Under the pieces are notes generated by a model, which searched no databases, was not told the origin of the DNA, and worked only from the letters and a program-made list of their open reading frames with translations. Position numbers and translations under genes: made by a program. Positions 42,495-53,410 of a stretch of 64,000 bases of DNA are shown here, piece by piece. The DNA is taken from assembly GCA_032768795.1 (NCBI GenBank), contig CP136494.1, forward strand, positions 1 to 64,000, read 5' to 3'. The first letter of the stretch is position 1. Every line of letters starts with the position of its first letter. This stretch comes from Tremella fuciformis. Taxonomy: Eukaryota > Basidiomycota > Tremellomycetes > Tremellales > Tremellaceae.

Positions 42495-42545
42495 ACACGT
42501 GACTCTGTCTGGAAGCCCATTCACAACAAGTGGATCTGTAGCAAA
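42495..42545. promoter_or_regulatory. E-box repeat pair, weaker copy
   Basis: ACACGTGACTCTGT (42495) and ACAAGTGGATCTGT (42526), 31 bp apart, resemble the 34-bp E-box arrays at 30248 and 58027. Confidence 0.4.
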
Positions 42546-42666
42546 GCCCGCAGCAGCAGTTGCTATTTGATACCTTGAAAGCCGCAACGCACATGATCGC
42601 TACAAGTACGAGTACTCGAGTAGTTCTCAGCTCAGTCTGAATGTGGTAGTCAGAGACTGTGACGGC

Positions 42667-44010
42667 TCACCTGAGATTCCTGCAGCGGTCTCCAGTTTTG
42701 TGCGCTCGCATTCTGTGCGTCCTCGACCGCTTGCCAGGGACTATGCCTGGGCAAGGGACAGTTCTTGCTCTACCTGCTGTGACCCTGACCGCCACAGGCG
42801 GGACACTTGAAATGTTGGGGCTGCAGTGGTCTGGCAAGCTGCCCGTGACGCCCTTTCCGCTGACCGCTTGGGTGTTGATTGAGCTCGACATCGTCTTGCT
42901 CGCTACCGTCACCAGCCTGCTCTCCTTCACCAATCTCATGCTCTGTTGGTCTGGATCGCGTCTCATTGGCTCTGCGACAGCGACCGGGCTTTTGGGAACG
43001 ATAGGGAGGCTCGAGAATGAAGTCTTGATCGTCATTGTTGTCGGGGAAGATGAAGATTGGTGATACAATGATCTCGAAAGTGTCTGGCGCCTGGAGGGTG
43101 CTGGAAACTGTGTGTTCTGTCTTGGCCATTCACTCTTGTAGGTCTCGCTCCGTTGGCCAACAATGGTTGTGAAAGGCGTCCGTCCCAAAGTGGCCGGTTT
43201 GAATGACAAGATCCTTTTGCCTCTAGGGGCAGGAGAGGGCATACGAGCTGTGGGAATGATTGGTGCAGGGGGTGCTGGGATCGCCTCGAGACTCGACGGC
43301 AATGAACTGGCTGGCAGTGGCAAACTGAGCTTTGATATGCCGCGACACCCGCCCCTTGACCTGCAGATTAGCCTGTGCACGAGGACCGCCGGCCAGAAGA
43401 CGTACCCTCGAATACTTCCCTGTGCTTGCCAAACTCGGCGCGGCAATCGTCTCACCTGCTCCACGCCTCGCTGAGAGCTCGTTGCATCTGCTGCGAGGTT
43501 GCTGGCGGTTGCTCCTGGGTCACTTCCTCCCACGGTCTCTCGGCTTGTGCCTTGGATGGCGCAAAGTAGTCGAGGGCGGGGCTGCTGGAGGGGAGTGCTG
43601 GGACCGTTGCCAAACAGAACCCGACCAAACCCTGCGGACTCTCGTGCTGCAGATGTGCTTCCAGGATGCGGATTTCGGATTCTGCGTGTGGCAGGATCCT
43701 TTCGGCCCTGCGTCCCGCGTCGCCCCACCAAATTGCCACCAGTCCCAGGAGGAGAGTCTTCCCCTTGGGGTGCGCCAACTCGTTTCTTGCAGAAACGTCG
43801 ATGGGTTGCAACTTGTCCACGGCTTCCTCTTTGAAGTACACTTCGGCTGCGCCGAAGAGGTGCCGCCAAACTTGTCGCAAGACGCTCTCCTCTGCGCCTG
43901 GTGCGCTGAGAAGAGCTGTAGAAGCACAGCGGATGACGTGCCGCTGCAAACGTCTTGGCTGTTCAGCCCAAGCAGGGTTGTGGGAGGACCTACATATGAT
44001 TTGGGGCACG
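42667..44010 (-). pseudogene. Gag-like remnant with zinc knuckle
   Basis: The right part (43452-44009) is open for 185 codons and looks like a globular Gag core (V-L-R-Q-V-W-R-H-L-F-G-A-A, L-L-G-L-V-A-I-W-W-G-D). After frame changes, the left part ends near 42770 with F-K-C-P-A-C-G-G-Q-G-H, a partial CCHC knuckle followed by a stop. No Pol or LTR is attached. Assignment to a retroelement is tentative. Confidence 0.35.
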
Positions 44011-44248
44011 GGGGCCGTCTCTAGGCCAGCTGTCTGGCTCGGCAGAACGTCGGGTGTTCAATGAGTTCCAAATCTGGACACTCAGGCCTAAGCACATGTT
44101 GATGTAAGAAGGTGGTTCGAAGACATTGAATAAATGTGATCAGCCAGCAAACGAGGCTTGATACAGTCACTACGGGGCTTCTTGGAGCGACGTTGGCCAC
44201 AGCTGACAGGACAGCTTGGTGAGAGTGTAGTGTACGGGATAACAATAT

Positions 44249-44423
44249 TGTTGAACAATAAGCACCGTGAACGCCTCATAGGGTCAGAATTGCCTCTTTG
44301 GGCAGGATGCGGAGGAGAACAATAGGACGACGGCGATGCTGCTGTGCACAGGCCGTCTGACTGCATTATATATGTAGAATCAGCCCCAAGAGGGCGAATG
44401 CATACCACGCTCATTTTGTAACA
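44249..44423 (+). repeat. Solo LTR, family B, with AATAT target duplication
   Basis: 175 bp, TGTTGAACAATAAGCACC ... CATTTTGTAACA, nearly identical to the LTR at 16643-16818. Perfect 5-bp duplications AATAT lie at 44244-44248 and 44424-44428, so it arose by recombination between the LTRs of a full insertion. Confidence 0.95.
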
Positions 44424-44428
44424 AATAT

Positions 44429-45654
44429 GGGGTTTACACTGCCGCGTCATCCCCAACTCCCACCCCGGCCCCCAACCCTAACCCCAACCCACCCTTGTAC
44501 TCTACCCATTCATTCCTCATAAGCAGTCCCGAATGAGTTGCACAGTGACTCAGCCAACGATTGCGACCAAGGGAAAGGCAAAGCCGAGTCGCACCCATCT
44601 TGTCGCTATGTCGCCGCCGGCCATTGTGTTTGAGTGATTAAGGAGTCGATCCGCTTCGCCCGTGAGTGCCCCCGAATCCGCTCCCATTCTGATGTCTTGC
44701 CTCCTTCGGATTTGGCGCTTGCAGTCTTCCTTGCGTCTTGGACTCTGCGTCGCGCTTCCTCCTTCATCCATGACTGGTGTGACCGGCCAACGGCGTCACC
44801 GCATGTCGCGCCCGTGTTTTTCCAGCCAGCCAGCGAGCGCAAATGATATAGCTTCGAAAACGATCATATCTGTCGGGTCGCCGAGCGCGGGAAAATTTGT
44901 CTTGGTTCTGAATGGCTGCTTCTACTCGGGTGTGCAGGTGCACGACGCTCGCAACCGGATCACTCGCTTCCTCCCGCGTATGGGGGTTCTCGGGTATAAC
45001 GAGCATTCGTCACGCTACAATCTTGCCTCGAGCTGCTCTGGTGTTGGACTGACATATGGTGGCAGAAGGCTCCAATGTACAGTATGTATGCTGCGTGGGA
45101 TGACAGATAAGAGCAGGGATGAGAAGAACTCCCACCGTAGACTAGATGAGCACGACAGACTGCCGATGTCTCCGACGACGTAGGTGTAGCTTGTAGGTGT
45201 TGTTGTGCTACCAACATGATATCCTGATCCGTTCTGAAGCGATGCGGCTGCGCCATGCAAACGTGAACCAGTTTCATCGTCGTCCTGCACAAAGAGGCCA
45301 GTCGGAGCCAATGAGCCCCTTCCTCATTCGAGATTGGCCTACATTCTCCTCGGTCAGCTAGGACGACCCAGTACAGTCTGTCGGATACAACTCATATCTC
45401 ACCTCAACAGAAAACGTTACCGAACCGATCGAGTCCGTGAGATACCCCTCGACGGTGTCTACTACCCTCAAATGTTCAATCATCCATCCCGCGGTCAATG
45501 TACAGACGTAGGATGTGAATATACGTACAGCATCATAGCGAAGGCCGCATGCCTCATGCTCTTGTCAACAAGACAAGGGTCGGTCCATAGAATACACACG
45601 TCTGCCTAGGGCTCGATGATTGTTTGAGTTTGGTGCGGCTCCGGTTCAAGGGCC
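44429..45654. other. Region without a supported gene
   Basis: A C-rich stretch at 44455-44492 with CCCAACCCTAACCCC resembles telomere sequence only loosely. A 173-codon plus frame (44662-45183) and opposing minus frames have no recognisable domain. Confidence 0.3.
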
Positions 45655-46604
45655 TCAAGCCAAGGGCATGTCACGAGGCTTTGCCATGTCAACATTACCA
45701 AGATAAGCCTCTTGACACAGGTGCGCAACCAGCTCTCTGGCAGGCATGACCTTGACCCATGACGATCCTCCGGTCCCCCCGCTGACCACGAAACCGTACA
45801 CTTGGCCCTCTGGCCCGATGAGTGCTGCATCCGAATCCCCTTCGGCTGCCAGGTACTCGTCGGACTCCGCACGATGACAGAGGCCTCGTTGGCGAGACCC
45901 GCCTTTCCCTTGACCGTAATTTCGCACAGAATTGTTCTCTGACGCGAGCCCAAAGTCCGACCACGTAGAGGGATCGCGTCCACGTCAAAATCGTCTCTGT
46001 GCAGAGATGTGACGGCGTGAAGAGGCTTGAACAGGCGGATCCTGTCAATAATATGTTGTGTGACTTCATCTGAGCTCTCCGTCCTCAAGACATCCTGCGG
46101 CGACGACCGGGCCAGCCATAAAGCGTTTGCCAGAAACGCAACACTAGATGTCTTGTGCACTGACGCGATGTCCTTCTTACGGGTATACAGGAGGTGTCCA
46201 GGAGGTGTCCCGAAGAGCAAAGTTCGGTCGCAAGGTCTGGTTCAAAGCGAATCACAGCGAAATCTGCCATGTCCTGCAAGTGCTTGCCTTTTCCTCGATT
46301 GGGCGAATATACCACCCACCCAACTGGCTTGGGCTGTGCTGAAAATTGCTCGGGAAGGAAATCGTTGATGAGCGCACGGATCGACAACTGCTCTGGACCG
46401 TAAAATGTGACGATTCTTCATGTCCATGAGGCAAGCAAAGACCCATTGGTAAGGGGATTCCATATCCAAGGAGACCGGTACCGGTTTTGAACACGGTACG
46501 TTTGACGCAGCGCCCGCTGGGCGTGATTGTACGACCAGTGACAAAAAGAGGCCTGTGGTATTGTCGGCGCCAAAAACAACTTGTCTGGCGGTGATGTCTA
46601 ACAT
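45655..46604 (-). pseudogene. Possible trypsin-like protease-fold pseudogene
   Basis: The left-hand minus frame (45655-45927) has G-D-S-D-A-A-L-I-G-P-E-G-Q-V-Y-G-F-V-V-S-G, which resembles the GDSG-A-x-V/I...V-x-G-x-V active-site region of chymotrypsin-fold proteins common in fungi, with Asp where the oxyanion-hole Gly is expected. The right-hand frame (46242-46604) starts M-L-D-I-T-A-R-Q-V-V-F-G-A. Several frame changes lie between. The fold assignment rests on one motif. Confidence 0.3.
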
Positions 46605-46768
46605 GTCGTAACAAACTGGTTCTGGCGCCTTCAGGAAGAGTTAGTCACAGTTTGTTACTGATTGTAACGAACTCATGTCTCTCCGCCCGTAGGAGTTCTT
46701 GTCTGTCTCCGTCGGAAGAGTCTCTCGTTGTTCGCGTGGTGTCGGTTTCCTGACAAGGTAGCACAGAG

Positions 46769-47368
46769 ATGTGAGCGTATTCTCCTAATCTCAACGACAT
46801 TACCTCTCTATCTCTGTCTGAAGACCCATCGCATCTTGAACAGGTCTCTGCCACCTTGGCGAGAGATGACTAGATGAGCCAAAGGGGTGTGGATAGGTCA
46901 ACGACAAGGACGCTCACGCGGGGTGTCGGGCGTGGTGGGACAAGGAGGAGTCTTGGCGAGACTTGGCAAAGTAAGGTAAGATACAACAAGGTAAGGCAAG
47001 GGGGTGCCTGTCAGGAAACTGACATGAGTTCAATATAAGCGGTGCGGATTTCTTAGGGGTAAGGATCCTTTCGACGGGATTGGTGTGTGCGTACACCAGG
47101 GAGTCTCCGACCGGTTTGGCGAGGAGGCTATGCTCGTCGTACCTAGGCGATCCTTCCCGTTAAGAGACCTGTTGCCCGCTCAGCACTTGCTATGAGTGAT
47201 GAGGGACAACAGGAGGCAACATTCTACAAGGTCGTTGAGAGATGGCGTTATGAATGGCGTTTGGCTACTTGGGCTTGTGGCACGCCCAGCCTCGTCGAAG
47301 TACTTGCCGAGGCTTGTCGATGCTCGTCGAGGTATTCAGAGATGTGAGCGTATACCTCTAATTCCAAC
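46769..47368 (-). repeat. Dispersed repeat R1, minus copy and extra end
   Basis: 46800-47368 is the reverse-oriented partner of 30803-31775. A second R1-type end (AGAGATGTGAGCGTATTCTCCTAATCTCAAC, 46769-46799) lies directly beside it, so two R1 starts are in tandem. The right edge abuts the broken copia reverse transcriptase at 47369. Confidence 0.6.
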
Positions 47369-48830
47369 GTGTACGTCCTGGTCTATGTCGACTATATTGT
47401 GGTTGCCGCAACGACGCAGAGCGACGTCGACAAGCTATGGGATGCTCTCAAGTCTGAGTGGACGATCACCGTGATGGGAAACGTCGGGACCGTGCTTGGC
47501 ATGAAGGTATCACAGGACAAAGCTAGACGGACGATCTGGCCGAGTCAGCCCGCATACATCAATAGAGTACTCGAGCGCTTTCCGGAGCACGCAGTGTGAC
47601 GCTCACGGACAACACCACTCCCCCAGGACACCAAAACACCGGACAGCGACGACCTAGCCGTCTTAACACCGTATCAAGAGCTGGTCGGATGTCTCTTGTG
47701 GCTAGCCGGCTGCACACGACCGGGCATCACGTTTGCGGCGTTGTACCTCTCCACAGCACTCGCCAAGCCAACAGAACACCACTAGAAACTAGTCCATGGC
47801 GTTCTGACGTATCTAGCCCATACTAGAACGGTCGGGCTGCAGCTGGGAGGCAGAGATGATGGCGAGTCGCAAGGATGGGTCGATTCCGATTGGGCCGGCT
47901 GCAGAGACTAGGCGATCTACCACAGGCTGGTTGATGGAGTACAGGGGCTTGCCAACCACCTGGTCGTCTCGGCGACAGGCCACAGAGGCAACATTGACAG
48001 TCGAGGCCAAATACGTGGCTGTAGCCGAAGCAGCCAAGGAAGCGGTTTGGCTGAGAAACTTGCTCGGTCAGCTAGGACTTGAACAGCAGGGACCCACACC
48101 GATCCACTGCGACAATCAAGGGTCAATCCGACTTGCAGGACAACTGTCACGTCGGCCACGCCTCCATGATCACCAGCGCACGTCTACGAGTCTCGATCCA
48201 GCCCAGCAAACACGTGAGCCTATCGTCGATCCTCGAGTAGCCTCGACGACGCTCAAGTAGCCTCGACGACTCTAGAGCTCGAGCCTCATTGATGTTGTTT
48301 CAAGGAGAAAGCCCGAGGCGGTGCAGAGGAGGGCACGGGTGATATATATACAAGTCCTCACCCGTAGACCATCCTTAGCACCGTGGTATTGAGTCCCATG
48401 GACAGAAAGTAACGGCGCAGCCGTGTTGTCAACGCACCAGAGGCTGTAGGACACACCTTCTCGTGGAGGACAGAGACAGATCGACAGAGAGCACGTGTGA
48501 GAGGGCCTATCAGTCGACGACCGGCCTGGCCCCGTGACAACAACCCACCACCCACTCCAGGACCAAACAGGTCGATATCAAGCATCACATGATCAGAGAA
48601 CTCGCTGACACCGGCAAGGTGAAGCTGCTGTACATCAGCACGACCGATCAGAAGGCAGATATCCTCACGAAATTGCTTCCAGCTGCGGCACACGCTCGTC
48701 ACGTTGATGCGCTGGGTCTAAGCAGCGACCCAGCGAGGTTTCGCCCATATAGCAGCCAACATCGACGACCTAGCAGAGAAAGAGGACGCTGCACAGACAT
48801 TGAGTGACAAGGACCGAAACGCCTATGATC
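47369..48830 (+). pseudogene. Copia reverse transcriptase/RNase H remnant
   Basis: The first part reads V-L-V-Y-V-D-Y, so the second Asp of the YVDD box (47384-47395) is Tyr; G-M-K-V-S-Q-D-K-A-R-R-T-I-W follows. Frame changes occur after 47590 and near 47850. RNase H pieces R-S-T-T-G-W-L-M-E-Y, V-E-A-K-Y-V-A-V (usual Glu is Lys) and C-D-N-Q-G-S-I-R-L-A precede the nested LTR, and K-A-D-I-L-T-K follows it (48589 onward). Confidence 0.8.
48145..48539. repeat. Nested solo LTR (395 bp) with ACAAC duplication
   Basis: TGTCACG ... CGTGACA ends with TG/CA termini. The 5-bp duplication ACAAC is at 48140-48144 and 48540-48544. Removing the LTR and one duplication restores the A-G-Q-P-T-T-H reading of RNase H seen in the intact element. 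A TATATATA box lies near 48341. It matches none of the other LTRs here. Confidence 0.9.
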
Positions 48831-49139
48831 TGGTCTCAAGATGTCGACGTTCGCTCATTTCGCAGCCCACACTGAGAAGTAGGACAGATAAGACTGCACG
48901 GGGATCCGCACAACATCGGGATAGACCGGGGCTACTTTTAAAGACCGGGATCGTCAAGATCGGTGAGGAAACGGGCAAGATACAGCAGGATCCTGCCACA
49001 CGGTCTCGAACAACCAAAGTGACCGCCCAGTCATCACGGTTCTTGGGCTGGGTGGTAAAGAGCGAAGATCGACAGCATCCAGTACGATATCACAAACGCT
49101 GCCACGATCGTCTTGCATCCCGCCGACTTCGAGGGGGAG

Positions 49140-49315
49140 TGTTAAACAACAGGCCCAAGACGCCTCATAGGGTGAAACTGGCCGCATCCGGACGAACGCT
49201 GCCTCTTCCAGTCGTATGATGATGAAATACAAGGAGGTGGCTGGCTGAAGAGCGATGATACATAAGTACAGAGCTGCAGAGATGAAAGATGCATGCTCTC
49301 GACCGCCTTAAAACA
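49140..49315 (+). repeat. 3' LTR of the broken copia
   Basis: Starts TGTTAAACAACAGGCCC and ends CCGCCTTAAAACA, 176 bp. The coding tail ends D-F-E-G-E-C with the stop TAA formed by the LTR's own TGTTAA. Confidence 0.8.
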
Positions 49316-51899
49316 AAAAGTTGGAATGACGCTTCTGGGCATACCTTTGCTGATCAGCACTTGCCAAGCAGGAAGACTGCCCCACGCTCCGATTATGCTC
49401 CAAGCCCGCGACTAACCCCACATCGCCACTTCCGCACGATCGCTGCATAAATCAGGTTATCGCCCTCCTCGTAAGCCTTCTGGCAGTCTGCCTCGGTGAG
49501 CACTGGAGTAGTCGGAATTTATCGTCGTGTTTTCGAACGCTGTAGATCGGCAAGCAGTGCGTTGAGCCAAGCTTTTTTGGGCTCACTGGCTTTGGATGCA
49601 CAAGGTGTCCCTGGCCCAGTGATCGCGGCGGAGAGGGACCAAGTGGAAGGGGTATGGGATGGACATCGGTGGGATGTTGGCGGTCTATCTGCCGTATCAC
49701 CAAAGGGTGAGGGAAGACGAATGCCATTGGTCCGGAGTGCAGCAAGGGTGTATGTAGCTTGGCGTTGTGTTGTTTGCTGAAGTCGCTTCGCCTACCGGAT
49801 CACTCACTGGATGGCTTGTCCTCCGCAGACTCGCTGCCGTCTTGCGTACCAACGGTAGCAGTCGCATGGTTTTGAGCGGCAGTAGCCAGAGGCAGCGACA
49901 CTGTGGTGTCATCGTGGCTGTAGGAGGAAGCTGGCGTTGGCGATCGCGATTTGCGCCGGGACCCCACACTTTCGGGGGAGCCGGTCAGAGTCGGACTGGT
50001 CCGGATGCTGCACAAACCCAGGCCATCGTCGTTTCAAATCACAGGCTGCCCATCCGCACGTCTGAAAGCTCTGCATGGCGTGGAATGGACTTTTGGCGAT
50101 GAGGCAGCGCCATCCGGCATCGTGACATTGTCTGCACGCTTCCAAGGGATGAAGCTCGAGATGATCGGCGGGAGATTGAAGAAGGGTTCTCTGAAACAAG
50201 TCAGCGGTTGACCTTGCCTGTCAAGAGTCTCCCGGGTAAGGTTGGTGAAGACGAATGGGGAGCGTATCTCTCGCTCGATAGTTGTACCATCTCTTGCGGC
50301 GCCGTTTTCGTCTTGCCGCGTTGATCCGAGGCAGAGCTTGGTTCACGCGATACAACCTCGGCAATGTATGGCTGTCAGTCAGCGCTCGTCAGAATATCAG
50401 TCAAGAACCGACAGAGTGGAGTGCATGTCGACGAGTTCGCTTTTGGTGTGAACGATGGCGAACACGAACGCGCGCGTGAGGCCAAGGAAGAAAGCATCTC
50501 GCATCTGGGCCGCTGTGGCGGTCGATGGGGTCCTCTGGGATTCTCCATGGCCCGAGATGACCGTGGTTGAACTCGGGTCGTTGCCAATCAATCTGATGAA
50601 TGGGTACTTGTGTTTTGACAAAAGGAGATGGATCGACGGACAGCGAGATTGATGTCTGAGCGGCGAGGTGTACAGTACTCTACCCCTTGACCCTCCCCCT
50701 CTTATCCCCTTCTCTGATATATTTACAAGTATGCACTTCTCATTGCATGCTCAGTCAGTCCAGCTCATTCTGTAATCTCTCTTCCCATTACTCCACGATC
50801 ATAGATGCAATCGATCTGAAAATGGGAGGGTCTGCTCTATGTACATACATGTATGATCATCCTGTCCAATTGGAGGTTCTCAAAAATTCATACACGTACT
50901 GTGTCTTTGGGAAACCCGGCTTGACTTATAGCTTGATGTATAGGCAGCCTCACAGCTCCCAGGACCTCTTCAAATGATCAGAGAGGTATATACCCTTGGC
51001 TGTGCGAGTTTCACGCATATGAATGACTCGGGGGGGGAGAAAGATGCAAGTCAAGCGATTTCTCCAGCCAAAATTCTCCTTGTAATCAAGTCGCTTTGAT
51101 TGCATACATACATGAAATCTCCATTATTTTCGAGCCAGAACATGCGCATCGGTTTGCTGAACACTCTCGTGAAGAGATCTCCTCTCCAGCAGTGATATTG
51201 ACCGAGAGAGAGAGAGAGAGGGAGAAACGTGCATACACCAAACCGCAGAGCTGGGGTCATCGGAAACTGACTTTGGGGTTTCGCTTGCCATATTGCTGAA
51301 TGATGTATGCTGCATGCTGCCCCGGTGTTGAAAAGTCGTCTGTTCTCATCCCAGCGTCTGGCGCTTGTTATGTGGCCGGCCAGGCCAGGATGGTTACTCG
51401 AGTAGCATTGCGGTGCCAACTGATTCATTCGCGTGTATGGACATTGACAAGGGCACGCTCGTCGTCGCCTTTTGGGTCACCTTCATCCTCATCCTTGTAC
51501 TCGTCATCGTCCCATGTAACAGACCTACCATCCATAGGGTCATCGCTGTCCAAAGGTCCGACTGTCTGCTCCTCATCACACTCGTCTTGATCCGCATCTT
51601 CCTCACTCGTGCCACTAAGATCGCTCAATGTCCCCTCTTCCTCTGCATCACTGGCGCTCTCGATACGCCCCCTGACAAATCACAGCTCGGCACCCATTCC
51701 CGCATGCCGCGCGGCATACTCAACGGTTTTCCACAAGACTCTCCGTGGCATTTCTCAAGCCCTCAATCACGGACCAGAACATTCTGAGCGATGGCGATCT
51801 CCGATGCCGAATTGAGCGAGCGGCCCGACTGCGACAGCTTGGCCAGTTTGTGATCGGCCCATGCGTGCGGAAGATCGAACCAGAGGTCGGTACTCAGGA
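49316..51899. other. Region without a supported gene
   Basis: Opposing short frames in 49450-50650 show no domain; 49951-50211 (plus, 86 codons) is the most protein-like. A GA-rich run (about 51202-51224) and acidic-repeat-like sequence at 51440-51640 were noted. Nothing firm. Confidence 0.3.
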
Positions 51900-52088
51900 G
51901 CCATTTTGATCCAAGACGTTTGGGTCAAAAGGCTGACCGCGGCAGCAGCTATCCAGCCTCGAGAGCAAGCGGGAGAAGAGCTGGGACATGGGGAATCCAA
52001 GAAGGCTGCGCCATCCCGTAGTTGGGAAATGGCAGCTGACGTGCTAGCTCGGCTGGCAGCTCCTTGGTTCCTTTTATCAATCGCTCCA

Positions 52089-52996
52089 TCATGTTTGCCA
52101 TCTCCGCGATCGAGCGATCGACCCGCCTTGGCCAATTCGACCACTGTTCCCTTCCTCGTCGCCATCAGCTCCCTGACCAACGTTCTCTGGACTGCGAGTG
52201 GTGATGAGCGATTGCGATGAGGCTCGCTGATAGTCGTGCATTCGCGTCGCACGAAGCCGGACGTTTGGCGCAACACATGTCGAGATGTACCTGGCGAGCT
52301 GCGCGTCAGTTCTGACGGAAACACAAGTGGGAGCAGACGGGATCGACTAACCAACTCGGTCTGGTTCATGTTTTGATTGTACAATTTCGCACGGGCTTTA
52401 CTGGCGGCAGAGCAATCCGTAGCTTGGCGAGCATCGGCGGCACCAGAGCGAGCGGGCGGATTAAGCAAGAGCGGCTCGCCACTCATTGCCCGGGTCACGG
52501 CCGCGGTGTAGCGCGTGCGGTCAATCTTTGTCTTCGGGATTGAACTGGAGAGCGATCTGCTTGCGATCGCCCGTTTGCAAGGAAAGGGTGGGCCGGTATC
52601 CACTAATCGAGGCGTCTGGGCGGGCCTAGTCAGACCGTCCAAGGAGCGTGATCTTAAAAGTTAGCTGAAGTCCATGGAAAGGCAGATACTCCCGACTCAC
52701 CCCTTGTACTGCTTCCCTTCTTTGTCCCGTGTTCGGCGGCCCCGCAATCTTCCGACATTTGTCGGCATGCTTTGCGGGATCGAGCGCGAGCTCGTTGAGC
52801 GAGTCAACAGCGTATTCTTGAGCGTCGTCGACGTCAGCATGCCTCCCGCTTGGATCACCTCAACTCGAAAGGGAAGGGCACCTGGTTCACCCTCCCATTT
52901 GTCGCAAGCGGCGCGGAGCTCGTTGCTGACTAATTTTGTGTCTATCGCCCACCTGTCGGCGGCAGCTCTGGCGGTCTTGGCGTGTGGAGAGGAAGA
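52089..52996 (-). CDS. Intron-containing gene, unknown function (5' end missing)
   Basis: Three exons read in one frame: 52996-52701, 52652-52352 and 52298-52089. Introns of 48 nt (52653-52700; GTGAGT, GCTAAC, AAG) and 53 nt (52299-52351; GTTAGT, AACTGAC, GCGCAG) have full splice signals and compatible phases. Exon 1 includes W-A-I-D-T-K-L-V-S-N-E-L-R; exon 2 ends K-L-Y-N-Q-N-M-N-Q-T-E-L. Exon 3 ends W-Q-T-stop, but a neighbouring frame past CGATCGCTCGATCGCGG carries I-A-E-M-A-N-M-M-E-R-L-I-K and a later stop (~51957), so a slippage frameshift may have shortened it. No start codon was found. Family not recognised; the end looks coiled-coil. Confidence 0.5.
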
Positions 52997-53410
52997 TCAT
53001 GAGACAGCAACTTGTCGCAACCATCAGCATTTCCCCCATCGACCTTGTTAGCGAGTGTTGCTTGGCGATGCTGCTCTGCGTTTCTCCTGGGGCTTTACGG
53101 GGTACGACAGGGATTACTCGTAGGCTTCAGTGTGTTTGTGGTCGGGTCTGAGCAGAGGCTCTGGGTGTGAGATGCTCACTCACCATATGTTGTGCACCGC
53201 ATGCCCGAGCAAGGAGGAGCAAGACCTCTCTGTGGGGCAAAGAAAGCTGCTCAAACGCTCACAGCGCTCGGGATCGTATGTCTGACCAGTGCCCGCCAGC
53301 GAGTTTCGACCCCGCAAACCCCCAACGGGTCGTCAGATAGAGTATCGGCTGGCCTCATCAGCAGTGGGACTCGTGGTCAAAAGCGTGGTCGACCTTGAAT
53401 CCTTCCCAGA

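Larger units (their letters stand above)
47369..49315 (+). mobile_element. Copia 3'-half remnant with nested LTR
   Basis: It begins inside reverse transcriptase, at the catalytic box, and continues through RNase H, the C-terminal tail, the polypurine tract (49130-49139) and a 3' LTR (49140-49315). Gag, protease, integrase and the first half of reverse transcriptase are missing. A separate LTR has inserted at 48145-48539. Confidence 0.85.

Noticed and set aside
44455..44492. Interstitial telomere beside the solo LTR
   Set aside because: CCCAACCCTAACCCC has mixed unit lengths and no run of CCCCCTAA; a C-rich coincidence is as likely.
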